Source: CAZUNB01 sp044227985 (GTDB lineage Bacteria > Patescibacteriota > Saccharimonadia > Saccharimonadales > JAGPDM01). Taken from it: a stretch of DNA of 29,264 nt. Of the stretch, positions 22,819 through 29,264 are shown in pieces; position 1 is the stretch's first letter; every line of letters starts with the position of its first letter. The stretch covers positions 1 to 29,264 of the forward strand of contig JBGAVT010000016.1 of assembly GCA_044227985.1 (NCBI GenBank), written 5' to 3'. A program made the translations under genes and the position numbers. Below the pieces are notes generated by a model. It ran no database searches, was not told the origin of the DNA, and saw only the letters and a list, made by a program, of their open reading frames with translations.

Positions 22819-23664
22819 ATGAAAACAATTGTTATTAACGGAAAAGAAATACCTGAAAAGCTACGAAATGTTAATCCGCCAGTAGAGAAATTATCGTTAA
22901 AAGGAAATGTCGAATTGCTCAGCATGCCATCCGTGGCAATTGTCGGTTCACGTAAATACACTGCTTACGGCAAGCAAGCTGCCGAGAAGTTCGCACGAAC
23001 CAGCGCTGAAGTAGGTTTAGTCGTGATCAGTGGACTCGCACTAGGAATCGACAGTATCGTTCATCGCGCAGTCTTAGAAGTTGGCGGCAAGACGATTGCC
23101 GTGCTACCGAGCGGACTGGAAAACATTTATCCGGCCACACATCACGGACTAGCGAAGCAAATTCTTGATAACGGCGGACTTCTTGTTAGTGAATATAGTC
23201 CGAAATCGAAACCAATGATTTATCATTTTGAACAACGCAACCGGATCGTCAGCGGATTATCGGAATGTGTGATTGTTGCTGAAGGAGCTGAGCGTAGTGG
23301 GTCAATGATTACTGCCAGACTCGCGCTCGAGCAGGGTAAGCAACTTTTTGCAGTTCCTGGACCAATCACGTCCAGTAGCTACCGCGGAAATCATAATCTG
23401 ATCAATGTCGGTGCTGAGCTTCTACAAGACAGCAATCAAATTCTCGAGTTTATGGATATTAGCAAAACTGATGGAGTCAAAAAGCCAGCCGCCAATAAGG
23501 AACAGGCAGCAATCTTAGAGCAAATCGATGATGGTATCAGCGATGGTGATGAGCTATTGCAAAGCTCTGGCCTACCTGCAGATATCTTTGCACAGACACT
23601 AACCATGATGGAGCTTGATGGAGTCATTCATGCACTTGGTGGCAACCATTGGTCACGAAAATAA
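22819..23664 (+). CDS. dprA: DNA-processing protein DprA (Smf)
   Basis: Binds incoming single-stranded DNA during natural transformation and loads RecA. The 281-residue protein has a Rossmann-like domain with VAIVGSRKYTAYGKQAAEKFA, VVISGLALGIDSIVHRAVLEVGGKTIAVLPSGLENIYPATHHGLAKQI, GLLVSEYSPKSKP, HFEQRNRIVSGLSECVIVAEGAERSGSMITARLALEQGKQLFAVPGPITSSSYRGNHNLI. These are the standard ssDNA-binding motifs. A C-terminal winged-helix domain (about 220-281, ending IHALGGNHWSRK) matches the usual DprA WH. The start was chosen for CAGGGA 9 bases upstream; the frame also opens at 22765 but that lies on the promoter. It is a single gene. Its presence fits reports that Saccharibacteria keep uptake and transformation genes despite small genomes. 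Confidence 0.96.
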   Translation: MKTIVINGKEIPEKLRNVNPPVEKLSLKGNVELLSMPSVAIVGSRKYTAYGKQAAEKFARTSAEVGLVVISGLALGIDSIVHRAVLEVGGKTIAVLPSGLENIYPATHHGLAKQILDNGGLLVSEYSPKSKPMIYHFEQRNRIVSGLSECVIVAEGAERSGSMITARLALEQGKQLFAVPGPITSSSYRGNHNLINVGAELLQDSNQILEFMDISKTDGVKKPAANKEQAAILEQIDDGISDGDELLQSSGLPADIFAQTLTMMELDGVIHALGGNHWSRK

Positions 23665-23752
23665 CTATTTCAACTTTGCTATCAAGGTTAAGAACTTTAA
23701 ACACATTTAATTAGTAAGTGGAATTTTAACTAATCTTTATTTATGATAACAA

Positions 23753-23778
23753 CTACTTTGCTTATGGTTGCAAAGTAG
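23753..23778 (+). repeat. Inverted repeat (hairpin B) upstream of the 23825 orphan
   Basis: CTACTTTGC (23753-23761) and GCAAAGTAG (23770-23778) are perfect 9-base arms around TTATGGTT. The arms are identical to the inner part of hairpin A before the protease gene. A TATGAT-like element lies just upstream, so the hairpin could form the 5' end of the mRNA. Confidence 0.65.
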
Positions 23779-23824
23779 AGATAGAGGGAGTAATTTTGGC
23801 TTATAGCACAATGAGGATACAGCA

Positions 23825-24475
23825 ATGATAGAATCTGGTTTTGGAGAAGGTGGTTTTGGCCAAGGTGAGACGAGAGAGCCATCGTGGAAAGAGAAACAGG
23901 TAGCCCGTACAGAGAGAATGATAAAAAGGGTCGTAGATAGGTTTACAAAAGATTTTGATAATATTATGACTGGTGGTTGCGGGATAGAAGACTATGGTTT
24001 TGACCCTCTCTATATTGAATATTTTGAGGCGCACAGGCAGTCTAGAATAAGCGAGGTAAGGCAAGAAGCCGCAACCGCAAGAGAGAACGGTGAAATGAAC
24101 AACCTTAGACACGACTACCCAAGAGTTGACAATGCAAAGCCCGGATTAATTCTCTGGGTCTCAGCAACTGGATATGAAGAACTAGAGTTTCCAAAAGAAG
24201 CCTGCACTAAACTTACTGAATTTGGAGACGATGGAACAGCGACTCATGTGGCCATGTATTTTCCAGGTGCTACATACGAAGAAGAAAATGGCCGGATAAT
24301 GGTATATACCGAACCCGCCAATGTGGTGCATGAAAAACCTGGGGGTTTAGTTATGTTAGGCGTCGAAAATGCTCTTCAGGTTCAAGGGGTTAATGGCGAA
24401 AAATGGATAAACCCTGACCCAAACTCCGCTTTAATTGGAGAAATGGGCCAACCTGATTTCATTGCTGATCTGTAA
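23825..24475 (+). CDS. Hypothetical orphan protein with AGA/AGG-biased codons
   Basis: I do not recognise this 216-residue, acidic, soluble protein. It has no signal peptide or membrane helix. Residues 1-20 are Gly-rich; 20-105 are charged and helical (WKEKQVARTERMIKRVVDRFTKDFDNIM, HRQSRISEVRQEAATAREN). The C-terminal half is strand-rich with short motifs PGLILWVSATGYEELEFP, ATHVAMYFPGATYEEENGRIMVYTEP and KPGGLVMLGVENALQVQGVNGEKWINPD. GAGGA 7 bases before ATG fixes the start. Ten of 12 arginines use AGA or AGG, like the 15623 orphan and unlike its neighbours dprA and topA. It follows hairpin B and precedes the assembly gap. Function unknown. Confidence 0.75.
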   Translation: MIESGFGEGGFGQGETREPSWKEKQVARTERMIKRVVDRFTKDFDNIMTGGCGIEDYGFDPLYIEYFEAHRQSRISEVRQEAATARENGEMNNLRHDYPRVDNAKPGLILWVSATGYEELEFPKEACTKLTEFGDDGTATHVAMYFPGATYEEENGRIMVYTEPANVVHEKPGGLVMLGVENALQVQGVNGEKWINPDPNSALIGEMGQPDFIADL

Positions 24476-24659
24476 GCGTTTTTACAAATATGAATAATTA
24501 TTCCCAATTAATAATTTGGCTACTGCTGTGACGCTCTATTGTGGTGCAGACTTGCTAGTTAACTAATATCATTGTAGGCTACATGACATAAGCATTTTGT
24601 CTGGCTTATATATGTATCAAAAAGNNNNNNNNNNGAAAAGAGTATTAATTTAGCTGCTT
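24476..24659 (+). other. Spacer containing a 10-N assembly gap
   Basis: Ns occupy 24625-24634, so the true distance between the orphan and topA, and the topA promoter, are unknown. AT-rich sequence on both sides shows no gene. A possible TATTAA -10 lies 11 bases before the topA ATG. Confidence 0.8.
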
Positions 24660-27032
24660 ATGGCCAAAAATTTAGTAATCGTTGAGAGTCCAGCCAAATC
24701 GAAAACTATCCAGAAATATTTGGGTAGTGATTTTGCTGTTACCTCAAGCATCGGTCACATTCGAAGTATCGTTAAAAAAACTAAGGACGGTACTCCGCCA
24801 ATTGACGTCGATAATAATTTCGAGACAGTATATGAGGTTGATTCCGAAAAGAAAAAAGTCGTAACTCAGCTTCGCAAAGACGTTAAAGCGGCTGAAACTG
24901 TCTGGCTCGCAACTGATGAAGACCGTGAAGGAGAAGCAATTGCTTGGCATCTATGTGAAGTCCTAAAGCTCGATCCAGAAAAGACTAATCGGATTGTATT
25001 CCACGAAATTACCAAAGAAGCTATCCAGAATGCCGTGAAAAACCCTCGGACTGTTGATATGAGCCTCGTGAGAGCTCAACAAGCGCGACAAATCCTCGAC
25101 CGTATCGTCGGTTTTGAACTGTCACCAGTTGTTTGGCAGAAAGTCCCTGGGGGTAAATCTGCTGGTCGTGTCCAATCACCGGCAGTTCGACTTTTAGTCG
25201 AACGAGAACGTGAAATTGATGATTTTGCTGGTTCGTTCCAGTTTAAAGTCATCGCTATTTTTTCTATAGATGGAAACGAAATGAAGGCTGAACTGAATAA
25301 CCGTTTTGACACCGAAGTTGAAGCCCAAGCATTTTTAGAGAAATTATTAGAAGCAAATTTTACCATCAGCAACGTCACCAAAAAACCGACCAAACGGAAC
25401 CCAAGCCCGCCATTTACGACCAGTACATTGCAACAAGACGCTAACTCTAAACTTGGCTTTGGATCGAAAGCCACCATGGGCAGCGCTCAGAAACTATACC
25501 AAGAAGGTAAGATTACCTATATGCGTACCGACTCGATGTCGCTCAGTGGTTCGGCGATTGCTTCAGCCGCAAACTTCATCAAGAGTAAATTCGGCGACGA
25601 GTATTCGCAGGTCCGTACCTTTAAGACCAAGTCTGCTGGTGCACAGGAAGCTCACGAAGCTATTCGACCAACCGATATGAGCCTTGAGAAGGCGACAGGC
25701 GACGAATATGCACAGAGGCTCTATAACTTGATTCGTAACCGCACATTAGCCAGTCAGATGGCCTCAGCCGAGCTTGAGAAAACAGTCATCACTATCGATA
25801 TCAGCACAGCTAGCGAAAAATTCGAAGCTAAAGGTGAAGTTATTATTTTTGATGGTTTCTTAAAAGTTTATGGTGGTGGCAAAAAAGATCCAGATATTTT
25901 ACCTGAAGTACATTCTGGTGATTCGTTGGAGCTTAATAATGCCGAAGCTAAACAGCTATTTGCCCGTCCGCCAGCTCGCTATACTGAAGGATCACTAGTC
26001 AAAAAGCTTGAAGAGCTTGGCATTGGGCGACCAAGTACTTACGCAACTATTATCAGCACGGTACTGGCTCGTGGTTATGCTGAAAAAGGTGAGGGCGAAG
26101 GCGAGCCACGTGATTTGATTGTACTGAGTCTAGAAAATAACAAAATTGACCGAGATATTATCAGCGAGAAGACTGGTTCAGACCGTGGAAAACTAGTGCC
26201 AACACCGGCTGGAAAGCTCATCAGTGATTTCTTGACAGAATATTTTGACAAGATTGTAGATTATGACTTTACTGCGAATGTCGAAAAAGAGTTTGATGAA
26301 ATTCAAGCCAATAAACTCGATCGAAATAAAATGCTGAGAAGTTTCTACGGGCCGTTCCATGCTCTGATTGAGAAGTCTGGAGGCATCGACCGAAGTAAAG
26401 TTGCTCAGGCCAGGGAAGTCGGTAAACATCCAAAATCTGGTAAGCCAATTTTAGCCCGCTTCGGTCGCTTTGGTCCAATGATTCAACTCGGTGCAACTGA
26501 AGATAAAGAAAACAAGCCACAATTCGCGCCAATGCCAAAAGGTACAACGGTTGAAAAGGTGACTCTAGAGCAAGCGCTAAAAGCTTTTGAATTGCCACGA
26601 CTTGTTGGGCAAACGGATGATGGGCAAGACATACTAGCAAACGTCGGTCGCTTTGGTCCATATATCAAGGTTGGTAAGTTATTTATCAGCATCAAGCCAC
26701 TCGATCCGTACGACATCACCCACGAACAGGCTTTGCTCGCTTACGCCAATAAGATGAAGGCTGAAGCAGAGAAGAACATCGCAGACTTTGGTGGTGGTAT
26801 CAGGGTACTCAAAGGTCGCTTTGGTCCTTACGTAACCGATGGAACGATTAATGCCACAATCCCAAAAAAGATTGATCCGAAGGAAGTCACCCTGGAACAA
26901 GCCAAAGAAATGATCGCTGAGAAAATCGCCAAAGGTCCAAGCAAACGCCGTGGCGCCAAGGCTACTAAAAAAGCTGCACCAAAGAAAAAGACAACTAGAA
27001 AGAAAACAGCTAAAACCAAATCAACTAAATAA
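24660..27032 (+). CDS. topA: DNA topoisomerase I
   Basis: Type IA topoisomerase that relaxes negative supercoils. The 790-residue protein has a TOPRIM domain (Glu9 in IVESPAKSKTI; Asp86/Asp88/Glu90 in ATDEDREGEAIAWHL), the central clam domains and catalytic Tyr287 in GKITYMRTDSMSLS. Further markers are GGKSAGRVQSPAVRLLVERE and EEAHEAIRPTD-like (AQEAHEAIRPTD). The C-terminus has no Cys4 zinc ribbons. Instead it has three ARFGRFGPMIQLG-type repeats (topoisomerase C-terminal repeat) near 595, 655 and 730, then a Lys/Arg/Ala-rich tail (about 758-790) resembling histone H1-like tails that hold the enzyme on DNA. The start is at the conserved MAKNLVIVESPAKSKTI. The gene begins just after the assembly gap, so promoter and operon context are uncertain. 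Confidence 0.97.
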   Translation: MAKNLVIVESPAKSKTIQKYLGSDFAVTSSIGHIRSIVKKTKDGTPPIDVDNNFETVYEVDSEKKKVVTQLRKDVKAAETVWLATDEDREGEAIAWHLCEVLKLDPEKTNRIVFHEITKEAIQNAVKNPRTVDMSLVRAQQARQILDRIVGFELSPVVWQKVPGGKSAGRVQSPAVRLLVEREREIDDFAGSFQFKVIAIFSIDGNEMKAELNNRFDTEVEAQAFLEKLLEANFTISNVTKKPTKRNPSPPFTTSTLQQDANSKLGFGSKATMGSAQKLYQEGKITYMRTDSMSLSGSAIASAANFIKSKFGDEYSQVRTFKTKSAGAQEAHEAIRPTDMSLEKATGDEYAQRLYNLIRNRTLASQMASAELEKTVITIDISTASEKFEAKGEVIIFDGFLKVYGGGKKDPDILPEVHSGDSLELNNAEAKQLFARPPARYTEGSLVKKLEELGIGRPSTYATIISTVLARGYAEKGEGEGEPRDLIVLSLENNKIDRDIISEKTGSDRGKLVPTPAGKLISDFLTEYFDKIVDYDFTANVEKEFDEIQANKLDRNKMLRSFYGPFHALIEKSGGIDRSKVAQAREVGKHPKSGKPILARFGRFGPMIQLGATEDKENKPQFAPMPKGTTVEKVTLEQALKAFELPRLVGQTDDGQDILANVGRFGPYIKVGKLFISIKPLDPYDITHEQALLAYANKMKAEAEKNIADFGGGIRVLKGRFGPYVTDGTINATIPKKIDPKEVTLEQAKEMIAEKIAKGPSKRRGAKATKKAAPKKKTTRKKTAKTKSTK

Positions 27033-27373
27033 TAAACCTACTGTCTTAGATCTCGAGTTACTCGAGCAGGTATAAAAAAACAAAAAGCTGCTTTCTATCA
27101 TATAACCGTTCTTTTTGCGGTTGTTTTCTTCATGACTCCTGAAAATATTACGAGTAAGCCCGGTATGTCATTCATAGCAATTAGCACTTTATTAGCATCT
27201 CCAACCAAACAGCGGCTAGCCGATCGAATACATCTATGCGTAGAAGAAAAATCGAACTTAACATATAACCCTTAAATTAGTTCAAAAAAACAGCCCACAA
27301 ATGTCTTTTTTTAGTAAAATACTGATATTCTTTACTATAAAATAAGCATAAGCACAACTGTAAATACTTGTAT
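27033..27373 (+). other. Gene-free spacer after topA
   Basis: No credible gene is seen. It contains CTCGAG-TTA-CTCGAG near 27052-27066 and a weak terminator-like hairpin AACCG/CGGTT (27104-27108 with 27118-27122) followed by GTTTTCTT, which may end topA transcription. The rest is AT-rich without clear structure. Confidence 0.5.
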
Positions 27374-27402
27374 TTGCCTATCGTTCCACCAGTTGCTATA
27401 AT
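27374..27402 (+). promoter_or_regulatory. Upstream promoter (P1) of the sigma-4/HARE gene
   Basis: TTGCCT (27374-27379), 17-base spacer, extended -10 TGCTATAAT (27394-27402). It would give a leader of about 120 bases containing the 27411-27461 hairpin and all of P2. Confidence 0.65.
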
Positions 27403-27410
27403 AGAGGTAA

Positions 27411-27461
27411 TTTTGGCAAATGTGTGAGCTGGATAACTACATTTTGCACACTAGGCCAAAA
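27411..27461 (+). promoter_or_regulatory. Nested stem-loop at the 5' end of the P1 transcript
   Basis: TTTTGGC (27411-27417) pairs with GCCAAAA (27455-27461), enclosing GTGTG/CACAC (27422-27426 with 27447-27451) around a 20-base loop. It starts within a few bases of the predicted P1 start. It could be an attenuator-like or mRNA-stability element; no strong U-run follows. Confidence 0.5.
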
Positions 27462-27477
27462 AAGTGTAATTAAACAG

Positions 27478-27505
27478 TTGACATTAAATATAATTGTTAT
27501 ATAAT
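27478..27505 (+). promoter_or_regulatory. Proximal consensus promoter (P2) of the sigma-4/HARE gene
   Basis: TTGACA (27478-27483), 16-base spacer, TATAAT (27500-27505), both perfect hexamers. It gives a short leader with AAGGA 9 bases before the ATG at 27531. Confidence 0.8.
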
Positions 27506-27530
27506 TAAAAATGATTAAAGGAATAAATAT

Positions 27531-28640
27531 ATGCCAGACAATGTAGCGTCGCCTGTGGTGGAGCAAGAGACAGAGAAGAAAAGTTTTGATATCAAGGCCG
27601 CCAATAAGGCGATTTTAGAGACATTGTCAAAAGACCGTGAGCAAGAGATTGTTGCACGACGATTCGGACTATATGATCGTAAAGAGACCCTCGAACAAGT
27701 AGGCGAGCTACTAGGTATTACTCGTGAGCGCGTACGTCAGCTAGAGAAAGCTATTGTCTCAGGCCTTAAAGCTTCTGGTTATGATCTACCTACAGTTACT
27801 GAAGCTGAAAATGCAATTATCGAAAAACTACAAGCCCGCGGCGGCTCAGCTCGTGTTAAGACTCTGATTAAAGATTTCATTGACGAGCCTGGTCGTGATG
27901 ATCATAACCATCTTACTTTGATAGGAACGATTGCACCTGGACTAACCGTACTTGACGAAAACGACGATTTCTACCAGTCACTTGCGATTGCTGAAAACTA
28001 CGATGTTAAAGCACTTAAAGATACTGTTACTAAGTTGAAGATGGCTATCAAAGCACATGAAGAACCACTGAAGGCTGAAGGCTTGCTTGAACTTATGCCA
28101 AAATTACCAAGCCCGTTACATGCCGCAGCGATTGCTAGTCTAAGTAAGGGTGTAGCAGAGCTAAATGGTGACTATGGACTGATCAAATGGCCATTAGTTA
28201 ATCCGAAAAATATCCGTGATAAAATATACCTGATTCTACGAGACAGCGCAAAGCCAATGCACTTCAATGAAATCGCCAAAGCGATTAAAGAAAGCGACTT
28301 TAAGCGCAAGGATGTCACACAACAGGCAATTCATAACGAGCTCATCAAAGATAAGCGATTCGTACTAATCGGTCGCGGAATCTACGCACTCAAAGAGTGG
28401 GGCTATAAAAAAGGCATCGTGTCTGACGTGATTGAAGATGTGCTCAAGAAAGCCGACGAGCCACTACACCGTGATGAAATCGTTAAGCGAGTTCTTAAAC
28501 GCCGCGTAGTTAAAGAAACGACTATTCTACTCAATCTACAGGGAAAACCACAGTTCAAACGTGTAGCTAAAGCTACTTACACTCTAGCTGAACCAGAAGA
28601 GAACCAGACAACTGCCAAAAAAACTGCCATCGCCAAGTAG
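27531..28640 (+). CDS. Sigma-70 region 4 protein with HARE/winged-helix modules
   Basis: A 369-residue transcription-associated protein. Residues about 25-80 are a clear sigma-70 region 4 (LSKDREQEIVARRFGLYDRKETLEQVGELLGITRERVRQLEKAI), the helix-turn-helix that reads -35 elements in housekeeping sigma factors. No sigma region 2 or 3 is present, so it cannot open promoters by itself. The rest is a series of winged-helix-like units: about 88-150 (AIIEKLQARGGSARVKTLIKDFI), and two HARE-HTH-type units at about 227-293 (IRDKIYLILRDSAKPMHFNEIAKAI... FVLIGRGIYALKEWG) and 298-355 (VIEDVLKKADEPLHRDEIVKRVLKRR... FKRVAKATYTLAE). The HARE fold is shared with the RNA polymerase delta subunit RpoE. Two strong promoters suggest high expression. 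A general polymerase-associated regulator is the best guess. Confidence 0.85.
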   Translation: MPDNVASPVVEQETEKKSFDIKAANKAILETLSKDREQEIVARRFGLYDRKETLEQVGELLGITRERVRQLEKAIVSGLKASGYDLPTVTEAENAIIEKLQARGGSARVKTLIKDFIDEPGRDDHNHLTLIGTIAPGLTVLDENDDFYQSLAIAENYDVKALKDTVTKLKMAIKAHEEPLKAEGLLELMPKLPSPLHAAAIASLSKGVAELNGDYGLIKWPLVNPKNIRDKIYLILRDSAKPMHFNEIAKAIKESDFKRKDVTQQAIHNELIKDKRFVLIGRGIYALKEWGYKKGIVSDVIEDVLKKADEPLHRDEIVKRVLKRRVVKETTILLNLQGKPQFKRVAKATYTLAEPEENQTTAKKTAIAK

Positions 28641-28664
28641 AAATATTTTTATCAGCAGCAACTT

Positions 28665-28686
28665 TAACAGCCGATTAGGGTTGTTA
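28665..28686. terminator. Hairpin between convergent genes, probable bidirectional terminator
   Basis: TAACAGCC (28665-28672) and GGTTGTTA (28679-28686) form an 8-pair stem (one G-T) around GATTAG. It overlaps the stop codon of the minus-strand orphan and follows the sigma-4/HARE gene. The tail on the plus strand is TATATTT. Confidence 0.5.
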
Positions 28687-29247
28687 TATATTTGAGCTAT
28701 CAGGTGTTAGAATATCTGGCATGAACTGAGTGTCAACTTGACCGAAGTGCAACCCACTCCATTGGTCTATCAATGAAGGCACAATTCCTTTTTTCCCATG
28801 CAGAGCATTACTCCTATCTTCAGCAGACAACTCCCTCAAACGCCGAGTACCACCGAAAAGAATAGCTACAGCAGGAGAGTTATATCCTGCTGTAGTAAGG
28901 GCTCCTTCTATGCCACCAACCTGGCCTGGTTGACTTGTTTCTGGCAATGACGCCGGATCATACGTAGCGACAATTTCAATTGCCCTCTGGGTAAACCAAG
29001 TTGCGATTTCTCTATCTCCTGCTACGACAAAAAATGCTAACGCTCCAACTCCGCTCGCAACGACGTCAGCATAGCTCGACCTCACTCCTGCTACGTCGAC
29101 GTTAAGAAACATATCATTTATAGCAGAAAGATAATCGGGTGGAGTCAAAAATCTATGGTCTTCTGGTTGCGCGGCCACACCAACATAAGCCGGTCTGCTC
29201 CTGCCTTCATAGCCACCATGCACATGCGTATCTATAACCGCATTCAT
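28684..29247 (-). CDS. Hypothetical orphan protein
   Basis: I do not recognise this 187-residue protein. It is mostly soluble-looking, with hydrophobic stretches AGVRSSYADVVASGVGALAFFVVAG (about 53-77) and NSPAVAILFGG. An N-terminal IDTHVHGG resembles the metal-binding start of amidohydrolases, but none of the later ligands of that family is visible and the protein is too short, so I do not assign it. Eight of about ten arginines use AGA or AGG, like the 15623 and 23825 orphans. The ATG lies 8 bases after TATAGA, so the message is probably leaderless. It is convergent with the sigma-4/HARE gene. The window ends 17 bases upstream of the start. Confidence 0.65.
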   Translation of the reverse strand: MNAVIDTHVHGGYEGRSRPAYVGVAAQPEDHRFLTPPDYLSAINDMFLNVDVAGVRSSYADVVASGVGALAFFVVAGDREIATWFTQRAIEIVATYDPASLPETSQPGQVGGIEGALTTAGYNSPAVAILFGGTRRLRELSAEDRSNALHGKKGIVPSLIDQWSGLHFGQVDTQFMPDILTPDSSNI

Positions 29248-29255
29248 ACTTGAAC

Positions 29256-29261
29256 TCTATA
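29256..29261 (-). promoter_or_regulatory. -10 element of the last orphan
   Basis: TATAGA on the minus strand is 8 bases before the ATG at 29247. The -35 would lie beyond the window end. Confidence 0.4.
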
Positions 29262-29264
29262 CAT

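Noticed and set aside
24625..24634. The N-run as a biological feature or frameshift
   Set aside because: Exactly ten Ns is a scaffolding placeholder; it only warns that sequence upstream of topA may be missing.
27603..27770. Calling the 27531 gene a sigma factor
   Set aside because: Only region 4 is present; without region 2 it cannot recognise or melt a -10 element, so it is described as a sigma-4-containing regulator.
29224..29247. Amidohydrolase assignment from the N-terminal DTHVH motif
   Set aside because: No further metal-ligand motifs are present and 187 residues is too short; a five-residue match is weak evidence.
1..29264. UGA-as-glycine recoding, known from other CPR lineages
   Set aside because: Many conserved genes end cleanly at TGA (for example the AEC permease, DUF3048 and rluB genes) and no conserved protein needs TGA read-through.
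1..29264. CRISPR array, transposon, integrase or toxin-antitoxin pair
   Set aside because: No regularly spaced repeats, transposase or integrase motifs, or small overlapping toxin-like gene pairs were found on either strand.

Overview
The window looks like a chromosomal segment of a Patescibacteria (CPR) bacterium, most probably Saccharibacteria (TM7). This is inferred from gene content and style, not from a database search. The sequence is AT-rich and uses the standard code (TGA serves as a normal stop, for example in the AEC permease and rluB). Core information-processing genes (gltX, pth, der, topA, rluB, dprA, tRNA-Glu) are interspersed with many lineage-specific membrane and orphan proteins. 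A run of 10 Ns at 24625-24634 shows that this is a scaffold joined across a gap.

Layout. 1-2700: the 3' end of gltX converges with a minus-strand pair, an AEC-type permease followed by metA, with a nested stem-loop between them. 2700-6000: a compact plus-strand operon of DUF3048 protein, PAS histidine kinase, single-domain response regulator and a small DUF721-like protein. 6000-10400: an orphan gene, an M48 (HtpX-like) protease, a four-helix membrane protein and two tandem paralogous membrane proteins. 10500-12600: an OafA-type acyltransferase with a C-terminal SGNH domain. 12900-13620: a small acidic orphan and tRNA-Glu(CTC) with its terminator, plus a displaced 18-base copy of the tRNA 3' end and a hairpin-rich stretch. 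13700-17300: a second histidine kinase and a second REC protein with a long disordered tail, separated by an orphan gene and a long imperfect hairpin. 17380-20500: the overlapping or abutting genes rluB, der and an ion-transporter-superfamily permease. 20500-22300: a DUF4190-like protein, pth and a membrane-anchored orphan. 22370-22610: an apparent structured non-coding RNA with its own promoter and intrinsic terminator. 22800-24480: dprA and an orphan. 24660-28640: topA and a sigma-70-region-4/HARE-HTH regulator behind two promoters and a structured leader. 28684-29247: a final orphan.

The least conventional signals are: (1) the unassigned RNA at 22368-22610; (2) a 42-base, almost perfect palindrome lying on a promoter at 22257-22298; (3) eight genes whose -10 element lies only 7-10 bases before the start codon, suggesting leaderless or nearly leaderless mRNAs; (4) a family of CTACTTTG/CAAAGTAG-type hairpins ahead of genes; (5) three orphan genes with strongly AGA/AGG-biased arginine codons, unlike the core genes; and (6) a sigma-region-4 protein fused to winged-helix modules without sigma region 2. 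I saw no CRISPR array, transposase, integrase or recognisable defence system.
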